A program made the translations under genes and the position numbers. From contig JAFGTO010000221.1 in assembly GCA_016934095.1 (NCBI GenBank), forward strand, positions 1 to 6,770: 6,770 bases of DNA. Reading direction: 5' to 3'. Under the pieces are notes generated by a model. It saw only the letters and a list, made by a program, of their open reading frames with translations. It made no database searches and was not told where the DNA came from. Below are positions 1 to 5,340 of this stretch, one piece after another. This DNA comes from Candidatus Glassiibacteriota bacterium. GTDB taxonomy: Bacteria > Gemmatimonadota > Glassbacteria > GWA2-58-10. Every line of letters starts with the position of its first letter. The first letter of the stretch is position 1.

Positions 1-238
1 AAAGATGGTAAGTGTTGGCCAGCACCACCTCCACCCCGATCCTCTCCAGCTCCTCGGGCGCCAGGGTCTTTACCGTGGCCTGGGTACCCACCGGCATGAA
101 AACCGGAGTATTGATCTCCCCGTGCGCGGTGGTGATTATCCCGGCCCTGGCGCTGTGGTCGCCGGAAACCACCCGGAAAGACACTTCCCGGGGCATTTGC
201 GGCTCTGTGCCTTTGTGTTCCTTTGCCTGCTTTTTCAC
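1..238 (-). CDS. tgt: Queuine/preQ1 tRNA-guanine transglycosylase, N-terminal part (truncated by window edge)
   Basis: Tgt exchanges the guanine at wobble position 34 of GUN-anticodon tRNAs for preQ1, the step before QueA. Only the first 79 codons are inside the window; the catalytic aspartates and zinc site lie beyond the left edge. The visible part carries the family's N-terminal pattern: an FRVVSGD-like strand, a TPVFMPVGTQATVKTL segment, the PEEL helix and LANTYHL. The start is a choice. ATG at 196 gives the length typical of the family but has no good ribosome site. In-frame GTG at 238 adds 14 lysine/glutamate-rich residues and sits 7 bases after GGAG (246-249). I prefer the GTG, with an in-frame stop just upstream at 242-244. 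The gene lies downstream of queA on the same strand but 416 bases away, so it probably has its own promoter. The family call is near certain; the start is moderate. Confidence 0.95.
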   Translation of the reverse strand, partial: MKKQAKEHKGTEPQMPREVSFRVVSGDHSARAGIITTAHGEINTPVFMPVGTQATVKTLAPEELERIGVEVVLANTYHL

Positions 239-245
239 TACTCAA

Positions 246-250
246 CTCCG
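246..250 (-). promoter_or_regulatory. Ribosome binding site supporting a GTG start for tgt
   Basis: The minus strand reads CGGAG, then 7 bases, then GTG (236-238). The internal ATG at 194-196 lacks a comparable purine-rich site at proper spacing, so this site argues for the longer Tgt N-terminus. Confidence 0.5.
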
Positions 251-300
251 ATAATGCAAAGCTGCATTTTCACCGTTACAAAACGATGAACAGCAACACG

Positions 301-399
301 AAAAATTTCGAGTATAAAGGCTGTCAAGGGCCGTTTCCACTCCTGGGACGACAATATGCGGTAAGAAAACATCAATCGCATAACATATTCGAAATTTTT
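301..399. repeat. Inverted repeat with 15-bp arms (14/15) upstream of tgt
   Basis: AAAAATTTCGAGTAT at 301-315 is matched on the opposite strand by 385-399 (AAAAATTTCGAATAT), one mismatch in 15. The arms span 99 bases. The left arm overlaps the putative tgt -10 box. It could be a transcription-factor site, a degenerate element end, or a chance AT-rich match. Confidence 0.5.
311..339 (-). promoter_or_regulatory. Candidate sigma-70-type promoter for tgt
   Basis: On the minus strand a TGGAAA box (334-339, 4 of 6 to TTGACA) is followed after 17 bases by TATACT (311-316, 5 of 6 to TATAAT), pointing at tgt about 73 bases downstream. A perfect TTGACA (322-327) lies between the boxes, but nothing resembling a -10 sits 16-18 bases after it. 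The gap from queA and the putative queA terminator make a separate tgt promoter plausible. The match is by eye only. Confidence 0.35.
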
Positions 400-601
400 A
401 GCCTGGATTATTCACAGAAAATTAAACGATAGCGCATTTCTAAGACACACCCCTAATTCCCCTCTCCAGAGGGGTGTCTGCGCAGCAGACGGGGTGTGTT
501 CAGGACCTTCAATATCAGTTGTTGCCGCCAACGGCTATCGGAGTTTATGAATAATTACGGTTAGAGTCGCCGCGGTACGGCTTGCCTTGCCCTTGACAGC
601 C
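319..601. repeat. 13-bp perfect inverted repeat flanking the cloverleaf repeat
   Basis: GGCTGTCAAGGGC at 319-331 is repeated exactly on the other strand at 589-601. Outside both arms, 10-11 bases away, lies an AAATTT run (303-308 and the complement of 612-617), so the two ends resemble each other beyond the 13 bp. The arms enclose 257 bases that include the three-stem repeat at 445-499 and no convincing gene. The arrangement looks like the ends of a small non-coding element, but no target-site duplication is evident. Confidence 0.5.
445..499. repeat. Cloverleaf-like palindromic repeat (three perfect stems, 55 bp)
   Basis: The closing stem is ACACACCCC (445-453) with GGGGTGTGT (491-499), 9 perfect pairs. 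Inside it are two more perfect hairpins in a row: CCCCTCT (459-465) with AGAGGGG (468-474), separated by 2 bases, and GTCTGC (476-481) with GCAGAC (485-490), separated by 3 bases. Unpaired bases are TAATT (454-458) and one T (475). This gives a compact three-way junction in RNA or single-stranded DNA. The fold can be read directly from the sequence. It resembles structured intergenic repeats of the REP/MITE kind; mobility is inferred. Confidence 0.8.
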
Positions 602-624
602 GAAAAAGTAACAAATTTCAAATC

Positions 625-653
625 AGGGTGTTGAGTTCTTTTTTCAACGCCCT
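625..653 (-). terminator. Probable intrinsic terminator after queA
   Basis: One base past the queA stop, the minus strand reads AGGGCGTTGA, a 9-base A-rich loop, then TCAACACCCT: a 10-bp stem with a single C-A mismatch. The stretch after it (GATTTGAAATTTGTTAC) is T-rich but not a clean T-tract, so termination may be partial. Confidence 0.5.
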
Positions 654-654
654 T

Positions 655-1707
655 CTAGATTATCAGCATGGCGTCGCCATAGCTGTAGAAACGGTACTTC
701 AGGCGCACGGCCTCGCTGTAGGCGTATTCGACCAACTGCCTGCCGGCAAAGGCCGAGACAAGCATCAGCAGGGTCGAGCGCGGCAGGTGGAAATTGGTCA
801 GCAGGCTGCCGGTCAGCCTGAACTCGAAGCCAGGGTAGATGAACAGGCCGGTGTCCCCGGAGAGTTTGCCCCGGCCGGGAACGCCTTCCCGCTCGACCCT
901 GCGGGCCACTGTCTCCAGGGTGCGCACCGTGGTAGTGCCTACAGCCAGGACCCGGCCGCCTTCGGCTGCTGCGGCGAGGATCCTTTTCAGCGCCCCGGCC
1001 TGCACCTCGTAGTATTCCTCTTCCATGCGGTGGTCTTCCAATTCCTCTGTCCCCACCGGGCGGAAAGTGCCGGGACCCACGTGCAGGGTAATCTCCTCGA
1101 ATGCTCCGCCGGCCCGGCGCACCTCATCCATCAGGGGCCCGGTAAAATGCAGCCCGGCCGTGGGCGCGGCCACCGCCCCGGCGGCCCTGGCGTAGATTGT
1201 CTGGTAGCGGCTGTGGTCCTCGGCAGTATCCTCCCGCCTGATATAAGGCGGCAGCGGGACATGCCCCAGCCGCTCCACGAGCTGCAGCGGGTCGCCGCCG
1301 CCCGTGGCCTCGAGGCCGATCACCCGCTCGCCGTCCAAAGGCCCGAAATCCTCGATGAACCCGGTGAGCTCGCCTCCGGCCAGCTCGACTTTTCGGCCCG
1401 GGACCAGGCGGCGGCCGGGCTTAACCATCGCCAGCCAGCGGCCCTCCTGCAACCGCCGCACCAGCAGCAACTCGCATTTGCCGCCGGTGGGCAGCCTCCC
1501 TGTTAGACGGGCCGGGAAGACCCGGGTATTATTGATAACCAGGAGATCCCCGGCCCGGACGTATTCCGGCAGGTCCCTGAACGAGCGGTGCTCGAGGGTA
1601 CCCTCGCGCCGCCGCACTACCAGCAGGCGGCTGGAGTCGCGCAGACGGGCCGGGTGCTGGGCGATCAGCTCCCTGGGCAGCTCGTAGTCGAAATCGGCTG
1701 TTTTCAT
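655..1707 (-). CDS. queA: S-adenosylmethionine:tRNA ribosyltransferase-isomerase (QueA)
   Basis: QueA transfers and isomerises the ribosyl group of S-adenosylmethionine onto preQ1-modified tRNA, giving epoxyqueuosine-tRNA in the cytoplasm. The 350-residue product is full length for the family and collinear with it: VINNTRVFPARL (57-68), GHVPLPPYIRR (148-158), GAVAAPTAGLHFT (177-189), LHVGPGTFRPV (208-218), AVGTTTVRTLE (255-265), NFHLPRSTLLML (305-316) and YRFYSYGDAML near the C-terminus. Three starts lie in frame within 13 bases: GTG 1719, ATG 1713 and ATG 1707. I chose ATG 1707 because MKTADFDYELP matches the usual QueA beginning; all have weak ribosome sites (GGA 5 bases before 1707). It follows the DUF2905 gene after a 130-base spacer with hairpins and precedes tgt on the same strand. 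No truncation or missing motif is seen. Confidence 0.97.
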   Translation of the reverse strand: MKTADFDYELPRELIAQHPARLRDSSRLLVVRRREGTLEHRSFRDLPEYVRAGDLLVINNTRVFPARLTGRLPTGGKCELLLVRRLQEGRWLAMVKPGRRLVPGRKVELAGGELTGFIEDFGPLDGERVIGLEATGGGDPLQLVERLGHVPLPPYIRREDTAEDHSRYQTIYARAAGAVAAPTAGLHFTGPLMDEVRRAGGAFEEITLHVGPGTFRPVGTEELEDHRMEEEYYEVQAGALKRILAAAAEGGRVLAVGTTTVRTLETVARRVEREGVPGRGKLSGDTGLFIYPGFEFRLTGSLLTNFHLPRSTLLMLVSAFAGRQLVEYAYSEAVRLKYRFYSYGDAMLII

Positions 1708-1779
1708 GCTCATCCGCACTCACTACCGGTTTAGTGGAACTGTGGCGGGGGAAAGGGTAGTAAAGAACCGCCGCCCGTG

Positions 1780-1830
1780 ACGGATTCATCCGTTCGAGCG
1801 AAAGGCTGACAAACCTACCGGCTTCAGCCG
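1780..1830. repeat. Twin TGAA-loop hairpins in the DUF2905-queA spacer
   Basis: Two short perfect palindromes share one design. On the minus strand ACGGAT-GA-ATCCGT (1780-1793) and CGGCT-GA-AGCCG (1819-1830) both read CGG-(A/C)TGAA(T/G)-CCG, giving CGG stems capped by a TGAA-type loop, 25 bases apart. The second starts 7 bases after the DUF2905 stop. A competing stem is GGCTGA (1824-1829) with TCAGCC (1804-1809), followed by TTTCG, which could act as a weak terminator or attenuator ahead of queA. The shared form suggests a repeat family rather than chance. Confidence 0.55.
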
Positions 1831-1837
1831 TTATAGT

Positions 1838-2071
1838 TTATTTACCCCGGAGGATCCAGAAGACCAGGCTCAGCACGGCGCTGACCAGCAGGCAGGTGGC
1901 CAGGGGGAAGTAAAAAGTAAAGTTTTCCCGGCGGATGATGATGTCTCCGGGGAGGCGGCCCAGCCAGGGTATTTTCGGTGCGAGCAGGAGCAGCAGGCCG
2001 ATGCCGGACAGCAACAGGCCGAAAACGACCAGCACCCGGCCCAGGCTCCCGGTAAGGTGGGAAAAATCCAT
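1838..2071 (-). CDS. DUF2905 family small membrane protein
   Basis: This 77-residue protein of unknown function matches the DUF2905 pattern: two hydrophobic membrane segments (about 9-31 and 54-74) joined by a short loop with the signature LGRLPGDI (37-44), then ENFTFYFPLATC (49-60). It probably sits in the inner membrane as a hairpin, with a basic C-terminal tail (RGK). GTG at 2077 would also open the frame, but GGCGGAG (2077-2083) sits 5 bases ahead of ATG 2071 and overlaps that GTG, so ATG 2071 is the start. It begins 22 bases after the ruvB stop, so it is surely co-transcribed with ruvB. DUF2905 genes are known near ruvB/queA in other bacteria; the biological link is unknown. The family call rests on recognised motifs, not a search. 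Confidence 0.85.
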   Translation of the reverse strand: MDFSHLTGSLGRVLVVFGLLLSGIGLLLLLAPKIPWLGRLPGDIIIRRENFTFYFPLATCLLVSAVLSLVFWILRGK

Positions 2072-2076
2072 TTTCA

Positions 2077-2083
2077 CTCCGCC
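2077..2083 (-). promoter_or_regulatory. Shine-Dalgarno site of the DUF2905 gene
   Basis: GGCGGAG on the minus strand lies 5 bases before ATG (2069-2071) and inside the short gap after ruvB. It decides between the GTG at 2077 and the ATG at 2071. Confidence 0.6.
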
Positions 2084-2093
2084 GCGGTAAGGA

Positions 2094-3158
2094 TCAATCC
2101 CTGCCGAAGAGCTCGGCCTGGTCCCCGCCGGGCCGGCCAGCCGGCCCGGGAGGGGTCCGCCCCAGGTGGCGGTAAGCCATGGGGGTGGCCTCGCGGCCGC
2201 GGGGTGTCCGGTTGATAAAGCCGCGCTGGATCAGGAACGGCTCGTAGACCTCTTCTAGGGTGTCCGGCTCCTCGCCCACCGAAACGGCCAGGGTATTGAT
2301 CCCCACCGGCCGGCCCTCGTACTTCTCCACCAGGGTGCGCAGGATCGCCAGGTCCATCTCATCCAGGCCGGACTCATCCACCTCCATCATCTCCAGCGAG
2401 CGGCAGGCCACTTCCCGGGTGATACTGCCATCCGCCCTGACCTGGGCAAAATCGCGGATCCGCCGCAGCAGCCGGTTGGCAATACGCGCCGTGCCCCTCG
2501 AGCGTCGGCTGATCTCGCCTGCCCCCTCCGGGTCGATCTTCACGCCCAGAATGGCGGCCGAGCGCCGGACAATACTCTGCAGCTCCTCCTCGTTGTAGAA
2601 ATTGAGCCGGCCCACCACTCCGAAACGCGAGCGCATCGGGCTGGTCAGCAAGCCGCTGCGGGTAGTGGCCCCGATCAGGGTGAAGCGCTTGAGCGGGATC
2701 TTGACCGTGCGCGCGCTGGGCCCGGTGTCGATCATGATGTCCAGCTTGAAATCCTCCATCGCCGGGTAAAGGTATTCCTCGACATTGGCGCGCAGGCGGT
2801 GGATCTCATCGATGAACAGGACATCCCCCTGCTCCAGGTTGGTCAGCAGGCCCGCCAGGTCCCCGGCCTTTTCCAGCACCGGGCCGCTGGTCACCCGGAT
2901 GTTGACCTCCATCTCCCGGGCGACAATATAGGCCAGGGTAGTCTTGCCCAGGCCTGGGGGACCGCAGAACAGGCAGTGGTCCAAGGCCTCGCGGCGCTGG
3001 CGGGCCGCCTCGACGAACACTCCCAGGTTCTCTTTCAGCTTGGCCTGGCCGACAAACTCCGCCAGGGTCGACGGGCGAAGGCTGTTCTCGAAACTCAGCT
3101 CATCCCCGAGCGCATCGGGAGAAGTCAGGTCGGGTCTTTTTCCGGGTTTGTTTTCCAT
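2094..3158 (-). CDS. ruvB: Holliday junction branch migration ATPase RuvB
   Basis: RuvB is the hexameric AAA+ motor that, with RuvA, drives branch migration of Holliday junctions in recombinational repair. The 354-residue product has all expected parts: an N-terminal LRPSTLAEFVGQ segment (27-38), Walker A GPPGLGKT (66-73), Walker B FIDEIH (115-120), sensor 1 GATTR (163-167), arginine-finger region SPMRSRFG (173-180), sensor 2 RGTARIANR (221-229), and a C-terminal winged helix ending in the DNA-contact RTPRGR (317-322). Sensor 2 has Ala224 where most RuvBs have Pro. The tail after the winged helix is Gly/Pro-rich and ends in QAELF (347-351), which resembles a sliding-clamp-binding pentapeptide. 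The start ATG at 3158 has only a distant GGA upstream. It is separated from ruvA by 133 bases that include a repeat. Identity is certain. Confidence 0.98.
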   Translation of the reverse strand: MENKPGKRPDLTSPDALGDELSFENSLRPSTLAEFVGQAKLKENLGVFVEAARQRREALDHCLFCGPPGLGKTTLAYIVAREMEVNIRVTSGPVLEKAGDLAGLLTNLEQGDVLFIDEIHRLRANVEEYLYPAMEDFKLDIMIDTGPSARTVKIPLKRFTLIGATTRSGLLTSPMRSRFGVVGRLNFYNEEELQSIVRRSAAILGVKIDPEGAGEISRRSRGTARIANRLLRRIRDFAQVRADGSITREVACRSLEMMEVDESGLDEMDLAILRTLVEKYEGRPVGINTLAVSVGEEPDTLEEVYEPFLIQRGFINRTPRGREATPMAYRHLGRTPPGPAGRPGGDQAELFGRD

Positions 3159-3172
3159 TTACGTGGGATTTC

Positions 3173-3189
3173 CAGGCCGGGGCGGCCTG
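3173..3189. other. GC-rich hairpin just upstream of the ruvB start
   Basis: CAGGCC (3173-3178), GGGGC, GGCCTG (3184-3189) is a perfect 6-bp stem with a 5-base loop, ending 14 bases before the ruvB ATG on the minus strand. In the mRNA it could hinder ribosome entry; no T-tract follows, so it is not an intrinsic terminator. Confidence 0.4.
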
Positions 3190-3205
3190 CCACCCCGAAA
3201 ATTTT

Positions 3206-3292
3206 TTAATATCCGGCGGATTCCCCCTGAGCTTGCCCAAGGGGAGTCTTCAACGGTGGGCAGTCCGAACCTGCGGGCGGTGCCGGAGGCAT
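3206..3292 (-). CDS. Possible 28-residue proline-rich small ORF coupled to ruvA
   Basis: The ruvA stop and an ATG overlap as TGATG (ATG at 3290-3292), a classic coupling arrangement. The frame runs 28 codons to TAA at 3206-3208. The peptide begins MPPAPPAGSDCPP, and its second half is encoded by the dispersed hairpin repeat. No Shine-Dalgarno is visible and no family is recognised. It may be a chance ORF created by the repeat insertion; if translated, it would carry ribosomes partway from ruvA toward ruvB. Confidence 0.2.
   Translation of the reverse strand: MPPAPPAGSDCPPLKTPLGQAQGESAGY
3220..3253 (+). repeat. Dispersed hairpin repeat, copy 1 (ruvA-ruvB spacer)
   Basis: This 34-bp unit starts ATTCCCC and ends CAAGGGGAGTCTTCAA. 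It folds as TCCCC, 5 bases, CTTG, 2 bases, CAAG, GGGA. The last 16 bases are identical to the complement of 5341-5356, and the first part matches 5357-5374 with small shifts that keep the overall length. It lies between ruvA and ruvB, which are usually adjacent. Confidence 0.7.
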
Positions 3293-3873
3293 CAGATCCG
3301 GGTCAGCGCCCGGCGCACCAGCTCTCCGCTGTCCACCCTGTCCCCGGCATCCTCGAGCGCCTTGCGCACCGCGCTCTCCGCCTGGGCGCCGGAGTAACCC
3401 AGCGAAACCAGGGCGGAGACCGCTTCCTCTCCCGCCCCGCCGATGGCACTGACAGCCTCGAGCCGGACCAGGTCGGTCAGCTTGCCTTTCAGCTCGAAAA
3501 CCAAGCGCTCCGCGGTCTTCTTGCCGATACCCGGGATCCCCGACAAGAGCGAGGCCTGCGACTGCTCGACCGCCATGACCAGCCGCTCCGGGTTCATGCT
3601 GCTCAGGGCCGCCAGGGCCACGCGCGGCCCCACCCCGCTTACCGAGATCAGCCTCTCGAACATCACGCGCTCCTGGCGGGTGAGGAAACCATAGAGCTGG
3701 AGCAGTTCTTCGCGCACGTGTAGATGGGTGAACAGGCTCACTGCCTGGCCTGCCTCAGGCAGGCCCGCCAGGGTGCCGGTGGGCACGAAAATCCGGTAGC
3801 CCACCCCGCCCGCGGAAACCACTACCGAGTCTTTGGTTTTTTCCAGCAGCCTGCCTTCAATCAAGGCGATCAT
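3292..3873 (-). CDS. ruvA: Holliday junction binding protein RuvA
   Basis: RuvA binds the four-way junction as a tetramer and loads RuvB rings on opposite arms. The 193 residues have the three-domain plan. Residues 1-64 form the OB-fold, with the acidic pin Glu55-Glu56 in HVREELLQLYGF. Residues 65-142 carry two helix-hairpin-helix motifs (LISVSGVGPRVALAAL 75-90 and IPGIGKKTAERLVFELK 113-129). A linker leads to the RuvB-contacting domain III (about 148-193, with ALVSLGYSGAQAESAVRKA). Length is normal. The start at ATG 3873 gives the canonical MIALIEGRL; the nearest purine-rich site (AAGGAAAGAG) is somewhat far upstream. It follows ruvC after 55 bases, and its TGA overlaps the ATG of a small ORF. 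Nothing is missing. Confidence 0.98.
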   Translation of the reverse strand: MIALIEGRLLEKTKDSVVVSAGGVGYRIFVPTGTLAGLPEAGQAVSLFTHLHVREELLQLYGFLTRQERVMFERLISVSGVGPRVALAALSSMNPERLVMAVEQSQASLLSGIPGIGKKTAERLVFELKGKLTDLVRLEAVSAIGGAGEEAVSALVSLGYSGAQAESAVRKALEDAGDRVDSGELVRRALTRI

Positions 3874-3928
3874 CTTATCAGGTCTCTTTCCTTTACCGCA
3901 GTTATGACTGTTCCCGGAGCGCCGGGCA

Positions 3929-4447
3929 TCAGGAGATCATGTAATTCGGACGATGGGAATGGCAGAGCGCAATGGCGAGGGCATCGGCGGTATCGCTGGG
4001 ACTGGGAGCCGTCTGCAGGCCCAGCAGGGACTTGACCATTTGCTGGACCTGTTCTTTCGAGGCGTCCCCCCGCCCCACCACGGATTTCTTTACTTCCCGG
4101 GGAGAGTATTCGTGCACCGGCAGGCCGGCCAGCGCCCCGGCCAGGATAATCACCCCGCGGACCTGGCCGATCGCCTTGAGGCTCTGCACGTTTTTGCCGT
4201 AAAACACGTCCTCCACCACCAGGCAGCAGGGGCGGTAGTGATTGATCTGTTCCCGGATGAAATGGAAAATACGGGAAAGCTTCCCGGCGACCGATTCCCC
4301 CCGGCGCGCCCGCGTAACACCGCAGCCCAGCATCTCGACACCCGACCCTGCCCGGCGGACAACCCCGAACCCGGTAACCTCGCCACCCGGGTCGATACCG
4401 ATAATGGTCTCCCCTGCAACCCGGTTGTCAGCTCTCTTCTGCGGCAA
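3929..4447 (-). CDS. ruvC: Holliday junction resolvase RuvC
   Basis: RuvC is the dimeric, metal-dependent RNase H-fold nuclease that cuts Holliday junctions symmetrically, completing the RuvABC resolvasome. In this 172-residue frame the catalytic acidic set is visible: Asp19 in IIGIDPG, Glu79 in LVVEDVFYGKN, and Asp152/Asp155 in SDTADALAIALCHS. A basic PREVKKSVVGRGDASKEQV-type stretch (116-134) fits junction binding. The start is unusual. No ATG or GTG lies in frame before IIGIDPG; the only ordinary alternative start is TTG at 4447, which overlaps the end of yebC by 20 bases and adds about 14 residues to the usual N-terminus. An ATT right at the I-I-G position, preceded by GGGGAG only 3 bases away, is a less likely choice. 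Overlap with yebC implies translational coupling. Confidence 0.96.
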   Translation of the reverse strand: MPQKRADNRVAGETIIGIDPGGEVTGFGVVRRAGSGVEMLGCGVTRARRGESVAGKLSRIFHFIREQINHYRPCCLVVEDVFYGKNVQSLKAIGQVRGVIILAGALAGLPVHEYSPREVKKSVVGRGDASKEQVQQMVKSLLGLQTAPSPSDTADALAIALCHSHRPNYMIS

Positions 4448-5186
4448 GCTTTTCCAGCACCTCTTCGTCGATGTCGAAGTTCGAACTGACCCGCTGCATG
4501 TCCTCGAGATCTTCCAGCGACTCCATCAGCTTGAGGACCTTGGCGGCGTCTTTCTCTTCCAGCTTGATCGTGTTCGAGGGCATCATCACGATCTCTGAAT
4601 CCTTGACCTCGATACCCTTCCCGGCCAGGCCATCCCTGAGCGCGGCCAGGTTCTCCTGCGAGGTGGTCACCACGTGCAGCTCGTTCTCGGTAACCATGTC
4701 CTCGGCGCCCAGCTCGCCGGCCTCGAGCATCACCGTTTCCTCGTCATACCTGCCGGCATCGATATAAACCTGGCCTTTAGGGCTGAACATCCAGGCCACG
4801 CAGCCGGCCTCCCCCATCCTCCCGCCGGACTTGGTCAGCAGGTGGCGCACCTCACTCACCGTGCGGTTCTTGTTGTCGGTGAGGACCTCGAGATACAGGG
4901 CTACCCCGCCCGGCCCGTAGCCCTCGTAAACCGCCTCTTCATAGCTGGCACCGGGCAGCTCGCCGGTCCCTTTCTTGATCGCCCGCTCGATATTCTCCTT
5001 GGGCATGTTGGCCGCCTTGGCGGTATCCACTGCAGTACGCAGCCTGGGGTTGGAGTCCGGGTCGCCGCCCCCGGTGCGGGCGGCCACGGAAATCTCCTTG
5101 ATCAGCTTGGTGAAAACCCTGCCGCGCCGCTCATCTTCCTTGCTTTTCTTGCGCTTGATAGTCGCCCATTTGGAATGGCCCGACAT
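4428..5186 (-). CDS. yebC: YebC/TACO1 family protein (YebC/PmpR)
   Basis: YebC proteins were long annotated as transcriptional regulators; more recent work on YebC/TACO1 proteins points to roles in translation, including at proline-rich stretches. Which applies here cannot be told from sequence. The 252 residues cover the whole family: MSGHSKWATIKRKK at the N-terminus, NPRLR (46-50), MPKENIERAI (61-70), YEGYGPGG (87-94), TDNKNRT (103-109), an AGCVAWMF segment (127-134), and the closing LEDLEDMQRVSSNFDI (225-240). The frame is open upstream to 5210, but ATG 5186 is clearly the start because AGGAGG lies 4 bases before it and MSGHSKW is the family beginning. It leads the ruvCAB operon, and its last 20 bases overlap ruvC. 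The acidic C-terminus is normal. Confidence 0.97.
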   Translation of the reverse strand: MSGHSKWATIKRKKSKEDERRGRVFTKLIKEISVAARTGGGDPDSNPRLRTAVDTAKAANMPKENIERAIKKGTGELPGASYEEAVYEGYGPGGVALYLEVLTDNKNRTVSEVRHLLTKSGGRMGEAGCVAWMFSPKGQVYIDAGRYDEETVMLEAGELGAEDMVTENELHVVTTSQENLAALRDGLAGKGIEVKDSEIVMMPSNTIKLEEKDAAKVLKLMESLEDLEDMQRVSSNFDIDEEVLEKLAAEES

Positions 5187-5190
5187 ATTT

Positions 5191-5196
5191 CCTCCT
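5191..5196 (-). promoter_or_regulatory. Strong Shine-Dalgarno of yebC
   Basis: A perfect AGGAGG on the minus strand precedes ATG (5184-5186) by 4 bases. It fixes the yebC start and is the strongest ribosome site in the window, fitting the first gene of the operon. Confidence 0.85.
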
Positions 5197-5340
5197 GAAT
5201 ACTGCCACAAAAGATTGCCTTAACCAGATAAAATCTCAAATATTGCAGTTTTTTCTCCCGCCGCCGGCAAGCGGGACCGCATCTCCGCCCCCGGACGACC
5301 GGCCAGCGGACGGCTTTCAGAAAAGCGGGCACACTTCCAA

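Noticed and set aside
223..432. 69-codon plus-strand frame in the queA-tgt gap
   Set aside because: AT-rich non-coding composition, overlaps the tgt start and its putative promoter, with no ribosome site or recognisable domain.
239..654. preQ1 riboswitch for the queuosine genes
   Set aside because: Looked for the small preQ1 aptamer in the gap and saw none; queA and tgt act after preQ1 and are rarely controlled this way.
628..1506. Long plus-strand open frame (292 codons) opposite queA
   Set aside because: It is antisense to a certain queA, has no recognisable domain, and its length is explained by the high GC content, which makes stops rare in complementary frames.
2944..3723. Plus-strand open frame (259 codons) across ruvB, the spacer and ruvA
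   Set aside because: It runs against two certain genes and through the hairpin repeat; its composition is that of a shadow frame.
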